NCBI GenBank assembly: GCA_018831195.1
Contig: JAHJDP010000034.1
Coordinates: forward strand, 1 to 64,000
Source: Candidatus Eisenbacteria bacterium
Lineage (GTDB): Bacteria > Eisenbacteria > RBG-16-71-46 > CAIMUX01 > JAHJDP01
Length of the DNA stretch: 64,000 nt
Direction: 5' to 3'
Positions 9,724 to 18,054 of the stretch are shown here, piece after piece. The position numbers and the translations under genes were made by a program. The notes under the pieces were generated by a model. The model worked only from the letters and a program-made list of their open reading frames with translations, searched no databases and was not told the DNA's origin. Within the stretch, counting starts at the first letter, position 1. Each line of letters begins with the position of its first letter.

Positions 9724-10269
9724 ATGTTTTACCTGTTGCCAGTGGAACAAATCGAACCGGCCATCCAGGAGGAGATCGTCCGGTTCGTTGTGCGGATTTT
9801 CAGATGCGAGACAGCTGTTCTCGCCCCGATGGATATGCCGGAAGAGGCGTTTGATCCGGACAGAAAACAATATAATGCAACGCTCATTATGCGGGATATT
9901 ATCGGAAGGTGCCCGGCGGATACGGTGAGATTGCTGGGGGTCACCGAGAAAGACATTTTTATCCCGATGCTGACATATATCTTTGGTCAGGCGCAGGTCG
10001 AGGGCCCGGTTGCATTTCTGTCGCTGGCCCGGCTCCGGCAGGAATTTTACGGCCTGCCGGCCTATCACGATCTGCTTCTTTCAAGGATTCTCAAGGAGAC
10101 ATTACATGAGCTGGGCCACACATTCGGATTGGTCCATTGTCTCGACCCCGAATGCGCCATGTCCCTCTCAATTAATGTCGGGGATATTGATAACAAGATG
10201 ATCGAGCTTTGTGGAAGTTGCCATGTCCGTCTTCAAGATAAGCTTGATGATTTAGGCTGCAGTAAGTAG
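9724..10269 (+). CDS. amzA: Archaemetzincin-type zinc metalloprotease
   Basis: The protein has 181 residues. The zinc motif HELGHTFGLVHC begins at residue 128 and continues as the archaemetzincin signature HExxHxxGxxHCx4CxM (CLDPECAM). Two further cysteines (CGSC) in the tail complete the second, structural zinc site of the family. Archaemetzincins are small cytosolic proteases of unknown physiological substrate. The ATG at 9724 gives a length that fits the family, although its ribosome-binding site is weak. The gene sits 25 bp after the kinase gene and 18 bp before the response-regulator gene. That placement inside a two-component pair is unusual and suggests a role in the same regulatory pathway, but this is inference. 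Confidence 0.9.
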   Translation: MFYLLPVEQIEPAIQEEIVRFVVRIFRCETAVLAPMDMPEEAFDPDRKQYNATLIMRDIIGRCPADTVRLLGVTEKDIFIPMLTYIFGQAQVEGPVAFLSLARLRQEFYGLPAYHDLLLSRILKETLHELGHTFGLVHCLDPECAMSLSINVGDIDNKMIELCGSCHVRLQDKLDDLGCSK

Positions 10270-10287
10270 GACCAAGAGGAGCGAGTT

Positions 10288-11646
10288 ATGAACAGCCAGT
10301 GGAAAATCCTGGTGGTGGATGACGAAATGGCCATGCGCGAATCCTTGGCGGCTTGGCTGAGAGAGGACGGCTATACCGTCGATGTCGCCGCCTCCGGCCG
10401 TGAGGCGTTGGAAATGGCCCGGGTGACTGAATATGATATCTCCTTTATTGATATGAAAATGCCGCCGGGGATCAATGGCATCGAGACAATGATTGAAATT
10501 CGCAAGGGGAATCCGGAAGCGACCGTGGTCATTGTGACCGCCTATGCGACCGTTGATACGGCCATCGCGGCCATAAAAGAGGGCGCCCGCGAGTATCTTG
10601 TTAAACCTTGCAATCCCGAAGAGATCTCGCTTCTTGTCGAGAGAATCATCCGGTTGAAAAACCTCCAAAAAGAAAATGTCTATCTTCGAAAAAAACTGAC
10701 AAAGCAATACAGTTTTCAAGACATCATCAGCAAGAACGCGAAGATGCACGATATCTTCGAACTGATAGGGGAAGTCGCCGTTCAGAGAAGCACCGTCTTG
10801 ATTCAGGGCGCCAGTGGCACAGGGAAGGAACTGATCGCCCGGGCGATCCACCAGGCGGGGAATAGGGCGGACAAACCGTTTGTCGGAGTTTCCTGCGCCG
10901 CCCTGGCTGAGACTCTGCTTGAGTCTGAGTTGTTTGGGCACGAAAAGGGATCTTTTACGGGAGCCATTGCACAGAGGATGGGGAAGTTCGAGTTGGCCGA
11001 CGGCGGCACGATCTTTCTCGATGAGATAGGGGATATCTCGCCCAAACTGCAAATGGATTTGCTGCGGGTTCTGCAGGAGAGGAAGTTCTTCCGTATCGGC
11101 GGGACGGAAGAGATATCGGTTGATGTCAGGGTGATTGCTGCGACCAATAAAAATCTCCAGGAAGCGGTGGAAATGGGCACCTTCCGGGATGACCTCTACT
11201 ATCGCCTCAATGTGATCAATATCCAAATTCCACGCTTGCGGGACCGCACAGAAGATATCCCCCTCCTCGCCCGTCATTTTATCGAACGGCTCGCGATCGA
11301 GACCGGCAAACCGGTTCGGGACATTTCCGCGAGCGCTCTAAAACTTCTGCTGGATCACAATTGGCCGGGGAATGTCCGGGAGCTCGAAAACGCGATCGAG
11401 CGGGCGATAGTGACTTGTCGGGGGACAATTCTCGAACCGGGCGATTTTGATTTCCTGCAGCTTACGGAAGTGAAAACGCAGAGGTGGGATGTTCCGACCG
11501 ACATGCCGCTTGAACAGGTGGAGAAGCTTCTTTTTGAAGGTGTTTTGGAACGGACAAACGGCAATATAAAAGAAGCGTCGGATATCCTGGGTATCGATCG
11601 TTCAACACTCTATGCCAAGATCAAGCGGTACAATATACAGAGATAG
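10288..11646 (+). CDS. Sigma54-dependent response regulator (NtrC family)
   Basis: The protein has 452 residues. The receiver domain (1-125) has the acidic pocket Asp11/Asp12 and the phosphoacceptor Asp55 (SFIDMKMP). The AAA+ domain (about 145-380) has Walker A GASGTGKE at 174, the sigma54-contact loop GSFTGA at 221 (Ser in place of the usual Ala), Walker B GTIFLDEIGDI and the arginine-finger region. The C-terminal Fis-type helix-turn-helix (NIKEASDILGIDRSTLYAKI) binds DNA. The start follows an AGAGGAGCGAG ribosome-binding site. It is the output of the haem kinase encoded upstream. A matching enhancer with two divergent sigma54 promoters lies at 17.79-18.07 kb, making the Qrc operon its likely target. 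Confidence 0.95.
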   Translation: MNSQWKILVVDDEMAMRESLAAWLREDGYTVDVAASGREALEMARVTEYDISFIDMKMPPGINGIETMIEIRKGNPEATVVIVTAYATVDTAIAAIKEGAREYLVKPCNPEEISLLVERIIRLKNLQKENVYLRKKLTKQYSFQDIISKNAKMHDIFELIGEVAVQRSTVLIQGASGTGKELIARAIHQAGNRADKPFVGVSCAALAETLLESELFGHEKGSFTGAIAQRMGKFELADGGTIFLDEIGDISPKLQMDLLRVLQERKFFRIGGTEEISVDVRVIAATNKNLQEAVEMGTFRDDLYYRLNVINIQIPRLRDRTEDIPLLARHFIERLAIETGKPVRDISASALKLLLDHNWPGNVRELENAIERAIVTCRGTILEPGDFDFLQLTEVKTQRWDVPTDMPLEQVEKLLFEGVLERTNGNIKEASDILGIDRSTLYAKIKRYNIQR

Positions 11647-11675
11647 CCATGCGGAGCGATGGCCATAAAAGAAAT

Positions 11676-11750
11676 TTGTATAAAGATGGCTGTATAAAAA
11701 ACGACTGTACAAAGATATCGGTACAAAGAAACCTTTGCAAAGATGACCGG
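11676..11750. repeat. Five degenerate ~14.5-bp tandem units
   Basis: Between the response-regulator stop and the end of the NrfD-like gene, five imperfect units follow each other: TTGTATAAAGATGGC, TGTATAAAAAACGAC, TGTACAAAGATATCG, a GTACAAAGAAACC unit, and TGCAAAGATGACCGG. The consensus is roughly TGTAYAAAGATnnC, repeating every 14-15 bp. AT-richness contrasts with the flanking genes. Function unknown. Confidence 0.6.
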
Positions 11751-11780
11751 TGGCGGCTATACCATCTTAATTTCCCGGGG

Positions 11781-13025
11781 TTAATCGTTTCGGCGCGGCG
11801 CCTGCAGATCCTTTTCTCTGGGAAAGAGGGGCAGGTACCGAAATGAAAGTGAGTAGAGGATGACCCCATAGGCGATGACGGCGCCGACGATCGCCCATTC
11901 CTGCCATGTCGGCCAGTAAATCATGAATCGATCGAATGACAAGACCGGCACCGATTGAGATTGCAGGGTCACGACGAATCGATTAAATGCGATTCCAAAA
12001 CAGGTGAGAAACCCGCCGAGGACGAGCCATTTTGTCTGCCGTGTCCTATTGCGGTTCAGCAGGATCGTTGCGGGTAAAAGGCCGAAGATTGTCAGCTCGG
12101 CAAAGAGAACCCATGTGCCAAAGGGCTCATTCCGGTAGAATTCGGCGACATCGAATCCGCTCGACGGCGCGGTGACGACGATCCAGGCGATCGTGTCTAT
12201 CAGTTTGGCAATGACATAAACCGACATGAGGATGCCCGAAATGCGGCCCAATCTCGAAAGGACATCCCTTGAGACCAGCCGCTTGTTCGACAATTTAGAG
12301 ACGATCATTGATATCAGCATGATAAATGAAGGCCCGGAAGCGATGGCGGAGAGGATAAAAAGAAAGAAGGTTGTCGGCCAGATGGCGAATCCTTCGCGGA
12401 AGGCGAAAGGTTTTCCATTCAAGACGCCGAACATCCCGCCCAGTGATCCCTGGTGGAAAAATGAAAGGAAGGTTCCCAATCCGGCGAAAAGAAACATGAT
12501 CCTATGAAGATTGAACTCGAGCACCAAGAATAAGGGGATCTGTTTCAACTTCCGGTTCCTGAGGATGATGGGAATATACTCTATAGCGAGCACCATTAGA
12601 TATATCGAGATGCAAAAAGTCACCTCGGTGAGCATCGAGTGGACGTTTGCGTGCCAATAGGCATACCAAAACCGGATCGGTTGGCCGATATCGACGGCGA
12701 GCGTAATGATGGCGCCGCTATAGCAAATAAAACCGACGATCACCGCGGTATTCAGAACCTCTCTCATCTCTTTTTGCTTCATTAAATAGGTGAGAAATCC
12801 GAGGAAAAAGGCGCCGGCGCCGAGGGCAATAATGATGAGATCCAGAACGATCCACAGCCCGAAGGCGAAACGGTTGTCCATATTCGTGTGAAAGAGGCCT
12901 TGGCCGAGACAAAGTTTCATCGCCCAAATGCCGCATCCCAAAATTAAAACCCAGGGCAGGAGCCATGCGAGGAAGCGCGGAAGGGAGGTTCGTTCAACCT
13001 CACTCGATATAAGACCCTTATCCAT
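11781..13025 (-). CDS. qrcD: NrfD/PsrC-family quinone-interacting membrane subunit (QrcD-like)
   Basis: The protein has 414 residues and about ten hydrophobic helices, for example WIVLDLIIIALGAGAFFLGF and FAGLGTFLSFFHQGSLGG, in the NrfD/HybB pattern. Such subunits bind menaquinone or ubiquinone and pass electrons between the quinone pool and a periplasmic FeS subunit. The ATG at 13025 overlaps the stop of the FeS gene by 8 bp, so coupled translation is likely; the frame is open further upstream but lies inside that gene. The gene order cytochrome, molybdopterin-fold, FeS and NrfD subunit matches the Qrc complex of sulfate reducers. A polysulfide- or thiosulfate-reductase-type role is the alternative. 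Confidence 0.88.
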   Translation of the reverse strand: MDKGLISSEVERTSLPRFLAWLLPWVLILGCGIWAMKLCLGQGLFHTNMDNRFAFGLWIVLDLIIIALGAGAFFLGFLTYLMKQKEMREVLNTAVIVGFICYSGAIITLAVDIGQPIRFWYAYWHANVHSMLTEVTFCISIYLMVLAIEYIPIILRNRKLKQIPLFLVLEFNLHRIMFLFAGLGTFLSFFHQGSLGGMFGVLNGKPFAFREGFAIWPTTFFLFILSAIASGPSFIMLISMIVSKLSNKRLVSRDVLSRLGRISGILMSVYVIAKLIDTIAWIVVTAPSSGFDVAEFYRNEPFGTWVLFAELTIFGLLPATILLNRNRTRQTKWLVLGGFLTCFGIAFNRFVVTLQSQSVPVLSFDRFMIYWPTWQEWAIVGAVIAYGVILYSLSFRYLPLFPREKDLQAPRRND

Positions 13026-13809
13026 TTGATTCACTCTCCGAATCACGATAGATATCTTTTCTGAGCATTTCCAGCCGGCTTTTTCCGACATCCTTTACCC
13101 AATCCTGGCGGGAGAGATAAAAGACTTTTGGAAAAGTCCGTAATGATTCCAGCAAGCGGAAGGCATGGGGGCTCTTTGACAGCTTGGCCACTGGATCCTC
13201 GCTATCCTGGAGATCGCCGAAGTGGATCGCGCGGGTTGGGCAGGCCTCGACGCAGGCGGGGATATATTCGCCCGGGTTCAGATCCCTGCGGCCCTCAGAC
13301 GCTGCTTTTTCGCGCGCCCGGTGGAGCCTGCCATGACAAAAGTTGCATTTTTCCGCAGTGCCCCGCATGCGGGGGGAGACATCGGGATTCAAGCTCTTTT
13401 CCATCCCTTTGGGCCAAACCGGATCCCACCAGTTGAAGGTCCGGGCGTGATAGGGGCAGGCGGCCATACAATACCGGCACCCCATACACCGCTCGGGTAT
13501 TTGGCCGACAATACCGGTCTCTGTGTCATAGTCGACAGCCGTTACCGGGCAGACATGGATGCAAGGCGCATGATCGCATTGCATACAGGGCACCGGAATG
13601 AAGACCGTTTTGAAATCGGGAAAGGTGCGGCCGTTGCCGCACTGATACACACGCAACCATGTCAGCCCGCGGTTGTCCTGAGCTTCAACCGGCGGTGTGG
13701 GGAGATTGTTCTCAACGGCGCAGGCGACCATGCAGGCGCCACAACCCGTGCAGCGATCGAGATCGATGACCATCCCATAACGTTTATCTTTTGGTTTCTT
13801 CTCACTCAC
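13018..13809 (-). CDS. qrcC: Four-cluster [4Fe-4S] ferredoxin subunit (QrcC-like)
   Basis: The protein has 263 residues with four cysteine groups: CTGCGACMVAC, CMQCDHAPCIHVCP, CMGCRYCMAACP, and CNFC with PACVEACP. This is the arrangement of DMSO-reductase-family electron-transfer subunits (PsrB, NrfC, HybA), which bind four [4Fe-4S] clusters and wire a catalytic or haem subunit to the NrfD-type membrane protein. The GTG at 13809 is preferred over an ATG at 13872 that lies inside the upstream gene: it sits 2 bp after that gene's stop, with AGGA about 10 nt before it. There is no signal peptide, so export probably depends on the Tat signal of the partner subunit. Confidence 0.9.
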   Translation of the reverse strand: MSEKKPKDKRYGMVIDLDRCTGCGACMVACAVENNLPTPPVEAQDNRGLTWLRVYQCGNGRTFPDFKTVFIPVPCMQCDHAPCIHVCPVTAVDYDTETGIVGQIPERCMGCRYCMAACPYHARTFNWWDPVWPKGMEKSLNPDVSPRMRGTAEKCNFCHGRLHRAREKAASEGRRDLNPGEYIPACVEACPTRAIHFGDLQDSEDPVAKLSKSPHAFRLLESLRTFPKVFYLSRQDWVKDVGKSRLEMLRKDIYRDSESESNG

Positions 13810-13811
13810 AG

Positions 13812-16046
13812 CTAAATCATCCTCAGGGCTGCCCGGCTCACCCGCCGGACTGACCGTTCCGTGATGGCACAAAGTTGGAGAATATCCGGCCCTTTTCCGG
13901 ATTTTAAATCTCCAAGGGAAACAGGATCAGGTCCGGTGGCGACCCTGACAACACCGGGCATCACCGATTCGTTAAACAATATCCACACCTGCAGGCTTCC
14001 GGCCGGTGTTGAGAGCTCCCCGGAACTTCTGTTTTTAAGTCCGAGTTTCCGCCCCGTGGCGGGATTGATCTGAGCCTGCGCCGGGAAGGGACGAAGATTC
14101 GATTCCCGATGGAGTTTTGTCAGGACCGGCGGCACGGCGCCCCCACCCGCGATGCCGGAGGAGCCGTGGGGCATGAGAATCAGCGGATACTCTTTCTCGG
14201 ATACGGTCAGCAGCTCCAACCTTCCGTTGGTTACACATTCGATGGCGGGGCGCATCCGGCCCTCTTTCCCGAAAAATCGGAAGGATGTGACCGGGACCGG
14301 TTCCGCCTGATCAATCCAGCAGCCTCCGCGGTTCAGTATGGCGCGGAGTTCCTCGGCATCACGGAGTTCATTCGATGGTTTGATTTCCGTTGCTGCGGGA
14401 TCGAAAATGCCGCCCCGGCCGCTGTTATAGAGCGCCTCAATACGATCTTGAATCCGGCGTTCCACCGCTTCATCACCCGACGCTCCCGGCGGCTGTAGAC
14501 CGGCCGCAATGGCAATGTTTGCCAGGATCGTTCCCGGATGAAGGGCAAAGCTCGGGGCCGGATTGATGGAAGGTGCGAGGCCATAGGTATTTTTCATCGC
14601 CAGGATTTGGGGCGGGATATCCTCAAGCCATTCGCCCGGCGCCGGTGTCGGAAGGAGCAGGTCGGCCATTTCCGCAATGCCGGATAGGAACGGCGTCAAG
14701 CAGACGATGCGGGCGGAGGGGGCCAATTTTCTCTCAAGCAGTTGTTTCGGCCAGGCGAATCCGGGATTGGCGCCGTCAGCGATCAAGAGATGGATCGATT
14801 CATCGGGGAGATCCCAGATGGAGCGGGGTTCCAATGTCCATGGATGCTTTAACGCTGAATCCTTGCCGACGGATGCGGGCAACGCCGGACGCGTGAGGAT
14901 ACTGCCGCGTCGCCCTAATCCATTCAGGAGGCAATTAAGCCCCCAGATCGCCGCTTCTTCGCCGCTACCGAGCGGCCCGCCGCCGGCATCCCCTGCGCCG
15001 ATCGCGATGGAGGGTTGCTGATGAGCTAAATCCCGCGCCGTTTGCGCAATCACCTGCGGCGCAAGTCCGGTGATGTCGCTGACCCTTTGCGGCGTGAAAT
15101 GCCGGACATAACTTCTGAATCCGGGTTGTGGGCCGTCTTCAAGATCCAGAACGGCGGGTCCCGCATCCTTATTGTATAATTCCTCGTCAAGAATGACGTG
15201 AGCCAATCCCAAAGCGAGGGTCGTCTCCGTGCCCGGTTTGATCGCAAGCCAGCGGCCGGCCTTCGCCGCGGTGGGGGATTGATTCGGCTCCACTTGTATA
15301 ACACCCGGCGGGTTGCCGGCCCGAATGCCGGTCAATCGAAGCGCCAGCTCGGGGACAGGACCCGCTCCTGTCCATCCGTCATAAAGCGGCGCGCCGAAAC
15401 TGAGAATCATGCGGGAATGAAGAAGATCGTAACCGGGGGCGCCGGCAAGGTCATCCGCCATCTCTTTAAATACGGTTCCGGAGAGATCCCTGCCTGATGG
15501 AATGGTCAGGTATTGTCCGCCGCCGGCGAGTTTTAGAAAGTCAGTGTACAGATCCGAGATGGCTCTTCCGGGCCGCAAGTCCAAGACCGCGAGTCCGTCG
15601 CACTTGCCGGAAGCTCTCAATTCGGCGAGAATCTTCCCGGTTTCGGCGATGGCGGTTTCGGTCGCGATCGGAGTCCAGGCATTTCCACGGCCGGAGCCGT
15701 TCCTCTGAATCGCCCGTTCAATCCGCGCCGGATGAAACCGGAGCTGCGCCGCGCCGAGGCCGATGGGGCAAATTGTCCCGCGGCTGACCGGATGATTTTG
15801 TTGAGCCCACACTGAAACGGGATTCTCTCCGACCATCCGCACGCGTACACCGCATCCTTCCGGACAGAGTGTACAGGTTGTAAATTTGGTGCTGATCGGA
15901 CCGCGCAGGGTCCTGGCCATCCAAGACCAATTTTGCGTCCAGATCGTCCCGTCAGCGATGAGTTTCCAAGGTAGCGGAGAGATGATTGATCCGGCGGCGA
16001 CCCCGCCAAACATTTTCAGAATTGTCCGCCGTGTGATCGACATCAT
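13812..16046 (-). CDS. qrcB: Molybdopterin-oxidoreductase-fold subunit (QrcB-like), Tat-exported
   Basis: The protein has 744 residues. A Tat signal (TRRTILKMFGGVAAG) starts the protein. A [4Fe-4S] motif of CTLCPEGC with a fourth cysteine in GTICPIG lies at about residues 58-93. The rest follows the DMSO-reductase fold (SFGAPLYDGWTGAG, IAIGAGDAGGGPLGSG, LLIADGANPGFAWP). I see no Cys, selenocysteine codon or obvious Ser ligand near residues 175-200, where molybdenum is usually held. This matches Qrc-complex QrcB, which lacks molybdenum, rather than an active polysulfide reductase. It probably serves as an electron-transfer scaffold between the cytochrome and FeS subunits. The stop lies 2 bp before the preferred qrcC-like start. 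Confidence 0.86.
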   Translation of the reverse strand: MMSITRRTILKMFGGVAAGSIISPLPWKLIADGTIWTQNWSWMARTLRGPISTKFTTCTLCPEGCGVRVRMVGENPVSVWAQQNHPVSRGTICPIGLGAAQLRFHPARIERAIQRNGSGRGNAWTPIATETAIAETGKILAELRASGKCDGLAVLDLRPGRAISDLYTDFLKLAGGGQYLTIPSGRDLSGTVFKEMADDLAGAPGYDLLHSRMILSFGAPLYDGWTGAGPVPELALRLTGIRAGNPPGVIQVEPNQSPTAAKAGRWLAIKPGTETTLALGLAHVILDEELYNKDAGPAVLDLEDGPQPGFRSYVRHFTPQRVSDITGLAPQVIAQTARDLAHQQPSIAIGAGDAGGGPLGSGEEAAIWGLNCLLNGLGRRGSILTRPALPASVGKDSALKHPWTLEPRSIWDLPDESIHLLIADGANPGFAWPKQLLERKLAPSARIVCLTPFLSGIAEMADLLLPTPAPGEWLEDIPPQILAMKNTYGLAPSINPAPSFALHPGTILANIAIAAGLQPPGASGDEAVERRIQDRIEALYNSGRGGIFDPAATEIKPSNELRDAEELRAILNRGGCWIDQAEPVPVTSFRFFGKEGRMRPAIECVTNGRLELLTVSEKEYPLILMPHGSSGIAGGGAVPPVLTKLHRESNLRPFPAQAQINPATGRKLGLKNRSSGELSTPAGSLQVWILFNESVMPGVVRVATGPDPVSLGDLKSGKGPDILQLCAITERSVRRVSRAALRMI

Positions 16047-16061
16047 TCAGGCTCCAATAGA

Positions 16062-16712
16062 TTACTTGTGGCAGTTGAGACAGCAGTCGTCGACGCCCTT
16101 GTCTTTATGGCAGTCTTCGCAATCGTCCATCTTCATTGAGCTCCATGGATCAGGCCCGCCGCCCGATATCCGATGGCCCCAAATATCGCGGCTGTAGGTG
16201 CTGAGCCGATTCCTTTCGAAGGGGCGGAGGGTTTCTGTCGTTCCATGATCTCCATGACAGCGCCGGCACTCGAGCTTGGCCAGATGGATATGGGGGGCGT
16301 GAGAGAAGTAGACATTTTCCGGCTGCCTCGAGTAGACAAGCCAGGGAATCTCCAATCCCTTGGAGATATAGGAACCCGCCAGCTCGATTTCATCTTTCGA
16401 CTCACCGATGGGCGCTTCATGGCAGCCCATACAGTTTTCGATTCCGGGAATCCCCGTGAAGCTGCCATCATCGCGGAAGGAATGGCATTCCTCACAGGTG
16501 AGGCCAACATCTTCGCCCGTGTGCAAAGCATGATTGAATGATAGGGGTTGTTCGATACGCTCGTAGAGAACAGCGGGCAGCCAAAGCCATCCAAGGGCGA
16601 GGCCTCCCAGGAGTCCAAGTAGGAAGGCCATCTTGCCGAGGTGTCTTGTCACGAGTGACCGCCGCCCCCCGGAAGGTTGTGAGGAATCCTCTGGGACAGA
16701 AGTCTCGTCCAT
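16062..16712 (-). CDS. qrcA: Membrane-anchored pentahaem cytochrome c (QrcA-like)
   Basis: The protein has 216 residues. A single N-terminal membrane helix (about 27-47, MAFLLGLLGGLALGWLWL) anchors a periplasmic domain with five CxxCH haem motifs: CEECH, CMGCH, CRRCH, CEDCH and CLNCH. Extra His residues (SFNHALHTGED, FSHAPHIHLA) can act as distal ligands. It opens the gene set whose order matches Qrc of Desulfovibrio. There QrcA takes electrons from periplasmic cytochrome c3 and passes them to menaquinone. QrcA of Desulfovibrio has six haems as I recall, so one fewer here is a difference. It lies 15 bp before the molybdopterin-fold gene. Confidence 0.88.
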   Translation of the reverse strand: MDETSVPEDSSQPSGGRRSLVTRHLGKMAFLLGLLGGLALGWLWLPAVLYERIEQPLSFNHALHTGEDVGLTCEECHSFRDDGSFTGIPGIENCMGCHEAPIGESKDEIELAGSYISKGLEIPWLVYSRQPENVYFSHAPHIHLAKLECRRCHGDHGTTETLRPFERNRLSTYSRDIWGHRISGGGPDPWSSMKMDDCEDCHKDKGVDDCCLNCHK

Positions 16713-16736
16713 CTTCCCTGCCGCATTTCTAGTCGA

Positions 16737-17747
16737 CTAATGTCGATAAGGCAGCGAGAAAAACTCGCTGTGTAATCTGACCAATCCGGCGCGATCCAAT
16801 GTTCCAGCGAGGTTGCCGGCAATCCAACCACCGTCTTGCATTACATGTCCAACTTCCGGATGATGCTTGGAATGTTGATCCTGCATGAATTGTGCAATTC
16901 GGTTCGTCTCATTCCGCATCCAGCCTGTGGCCTCTGATCCGGTAAACATATTTTTGTCCGGGTCACCGCCAATACCTGGAAACTGGATACCTTCAAAGAG
17001 CCAGCCTCGCCCATAAGGATCTTGGATCAAATCCGACGGATCAACCGTCAGATGCGCGTTGATCTCCGTCACGTTGATAGAACTGGGGAAAACCAGATCA
17101 AAATCAACGCCCGATATACCGAACCTGACGACCGGCCGGCCTTCTCCTCGGTGTGAAGGGAAGGAAACCTGATCGACCCGGCCCAGTACCTTCACGAAAA
17201 AAGCATCCACTCCGACATAATACGATTGGCCGTCACTGGAATCCACCCACATATGATTGGGTGTGAAAGATAAATCGATCGGCACCGGGATATCCTCGAC
17301 ATACTCAACCCTGACCCCGACAGGTGCAGTGAGCGCCTGGGAAGATACGCGTCTTTGCGGTGAGGTGATCGATCGCGGCTGCAACCCATCGGAAGATCCG
17401 GAGTCCGTTCTCCGCGGGAGATCCTTCACTTGCGGTCGAGCCAGCGAGAGATACAACTGGCAGTAGCGATGACCGTCTCCTGTGCATCGGGATGTCCGAT
17501 CTTCTTCACAGGGAATGAGTTTCGGGACCGAGGAAGCTGAGCAATACTGAACCTTTTGCTCGCAAAGGAACGGGCATCTCTCTTGAGGTTGCATCCCCTT
17601 ATAATGTGATTGAGCCAATGTACATTTGGAATAATCTCTGCTGGAACATCTCTCATCTTCAGGCTGAGCATGGGTCTGGGGGATCATCTTCAGCCGACAG
17701 AGTTGACAGTATTTTACACTCATCTCTTTCAGGAATGGACATTTCAT
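16737..17747 (-). CDS. Cys-rich protein with GcvH-like domain lacking the lipoyl lysine
   Basis: The protein has 336 residues. The N-terminus (1-110) holds two copies of a cysteine module, each starting CPFL, followed by a YC pair and later Cys residues (KYCQLC, QYCSAS, RYCQLY). This suggests metal binding. After a low-complexity linker, residues 140-260 match the glycine-cleavage H-protein fold (FTPNHMWVDSSDGQSYYVG, DPYGRGWLFEG). The segment where H proteins have ESVKA with the lipoylated Lys reads FGISGVDFDLVFPSS here, with no Lys, so it cannot be lipoylated there. The start has a GGAGGAGG ribosome-binding site. It is the first gene behind the minus-strand sigma54 promoter and lies 24 bp before the Qrc genes. 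Function unknown. Confidence 0.8.
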   Translation of the reverse strand: MKCPFLKEMSVKYCQLCRLKMIPQTHAQPEDERCSSRDYSKCTLAQSHYKGMQPQERCPFLCEQKVQYCSASSVPKLIPCEEDRTSRCTGDGHRYCQLYLSLARPQVKDLPRRTDSGSSDGLQPRSITSPQRRVSSQALTAPVGVRVEYVEDIPVPIDLSFTPNHMWVDSSDGQSYYVGVDAFFVKVLGRVDQVSFPSHRGEGRPVVRFGISGVDFDLVFPSSINVTEINAHLTVDPSDLIQDPYGRGWLFEGIQFPGIGGDPDKNMFTGSEATGWMRNETNRIAQFMQDQHSKHHPEVGHVMQDGGWIAGNLAGTLDRAGLVRLHSEFFSLPYRH

Positions 17748-17787
17748 GACCTATCCTCCTCCAGATTCCAAAGTCCGCCTTATTCCA

Positions 17788-17806
17788 CTGCAAGACTGAT
17801 ACCAAA
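17788..17806 (-). promoter_or_regulatory. Sigma54 (-24/-12) promoter for the GcvH-like/Qrc operon
   Basis: Read on the minus strand the sequence is TTTGGTATCAGTCTTGCAGT. GG (17803-17802) and GC (17791-17790) are separated by exactly 10 nt, with a good -12 element TTGCA. Transcription would start near 17778, about 30 bp before the ATG at 17747. The paired enhancer upstream and the divergent second promoter support the call. Confidence 0.75.
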
Positions 17807-17911
17807 GAGGGAGCACCGGCTGCTGTTCCCCAGGAAAGCTTATCCCGAGGTCCTTTCCGGCGTTTTTACCTATCCGGAAGATGTTGATGGGATCCCGGCA
17901 TGATCTCGAAT

Positions 17912-17950
17912 GTGTTGGATTCCCCGGCACCGTGTTGGGATTTCCTACAC
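17912..17950. promoter_or_regulatory. Tandem palindromic enhancer (UAS) for a sigma54 activator
   Basis: Two 19-bp imperfect palindromes start 20 bp apart. The right one (17932-17950) reads GTGTTGGGATTTCCTACAC and fits GTGT-n-GG-n-A-n-T-n-CC-n-ACAC. The left one (17912-17930) reads GTGTTGGATTCCCCGGCAC and keeps GTG..GG..CC..CAC. The pair lies about 110-145 bp from both sigma54 promoters, at almost equal distances, as expected for a shared enhancer. The binding protein is likely the regulator encoded at 10288-11646, but this is inferred. Confidence 0.6.
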
Positions 17951-18054
17951 AAAAAAGAATGGATGCCTCTTTAAAAATTCAACGTGCGCCGGGGAGGAGG
18001 TCTCAATAGGCCTTCATACCGCATTAACTGATCCCTTCACTTTTTTTTCAGAAT

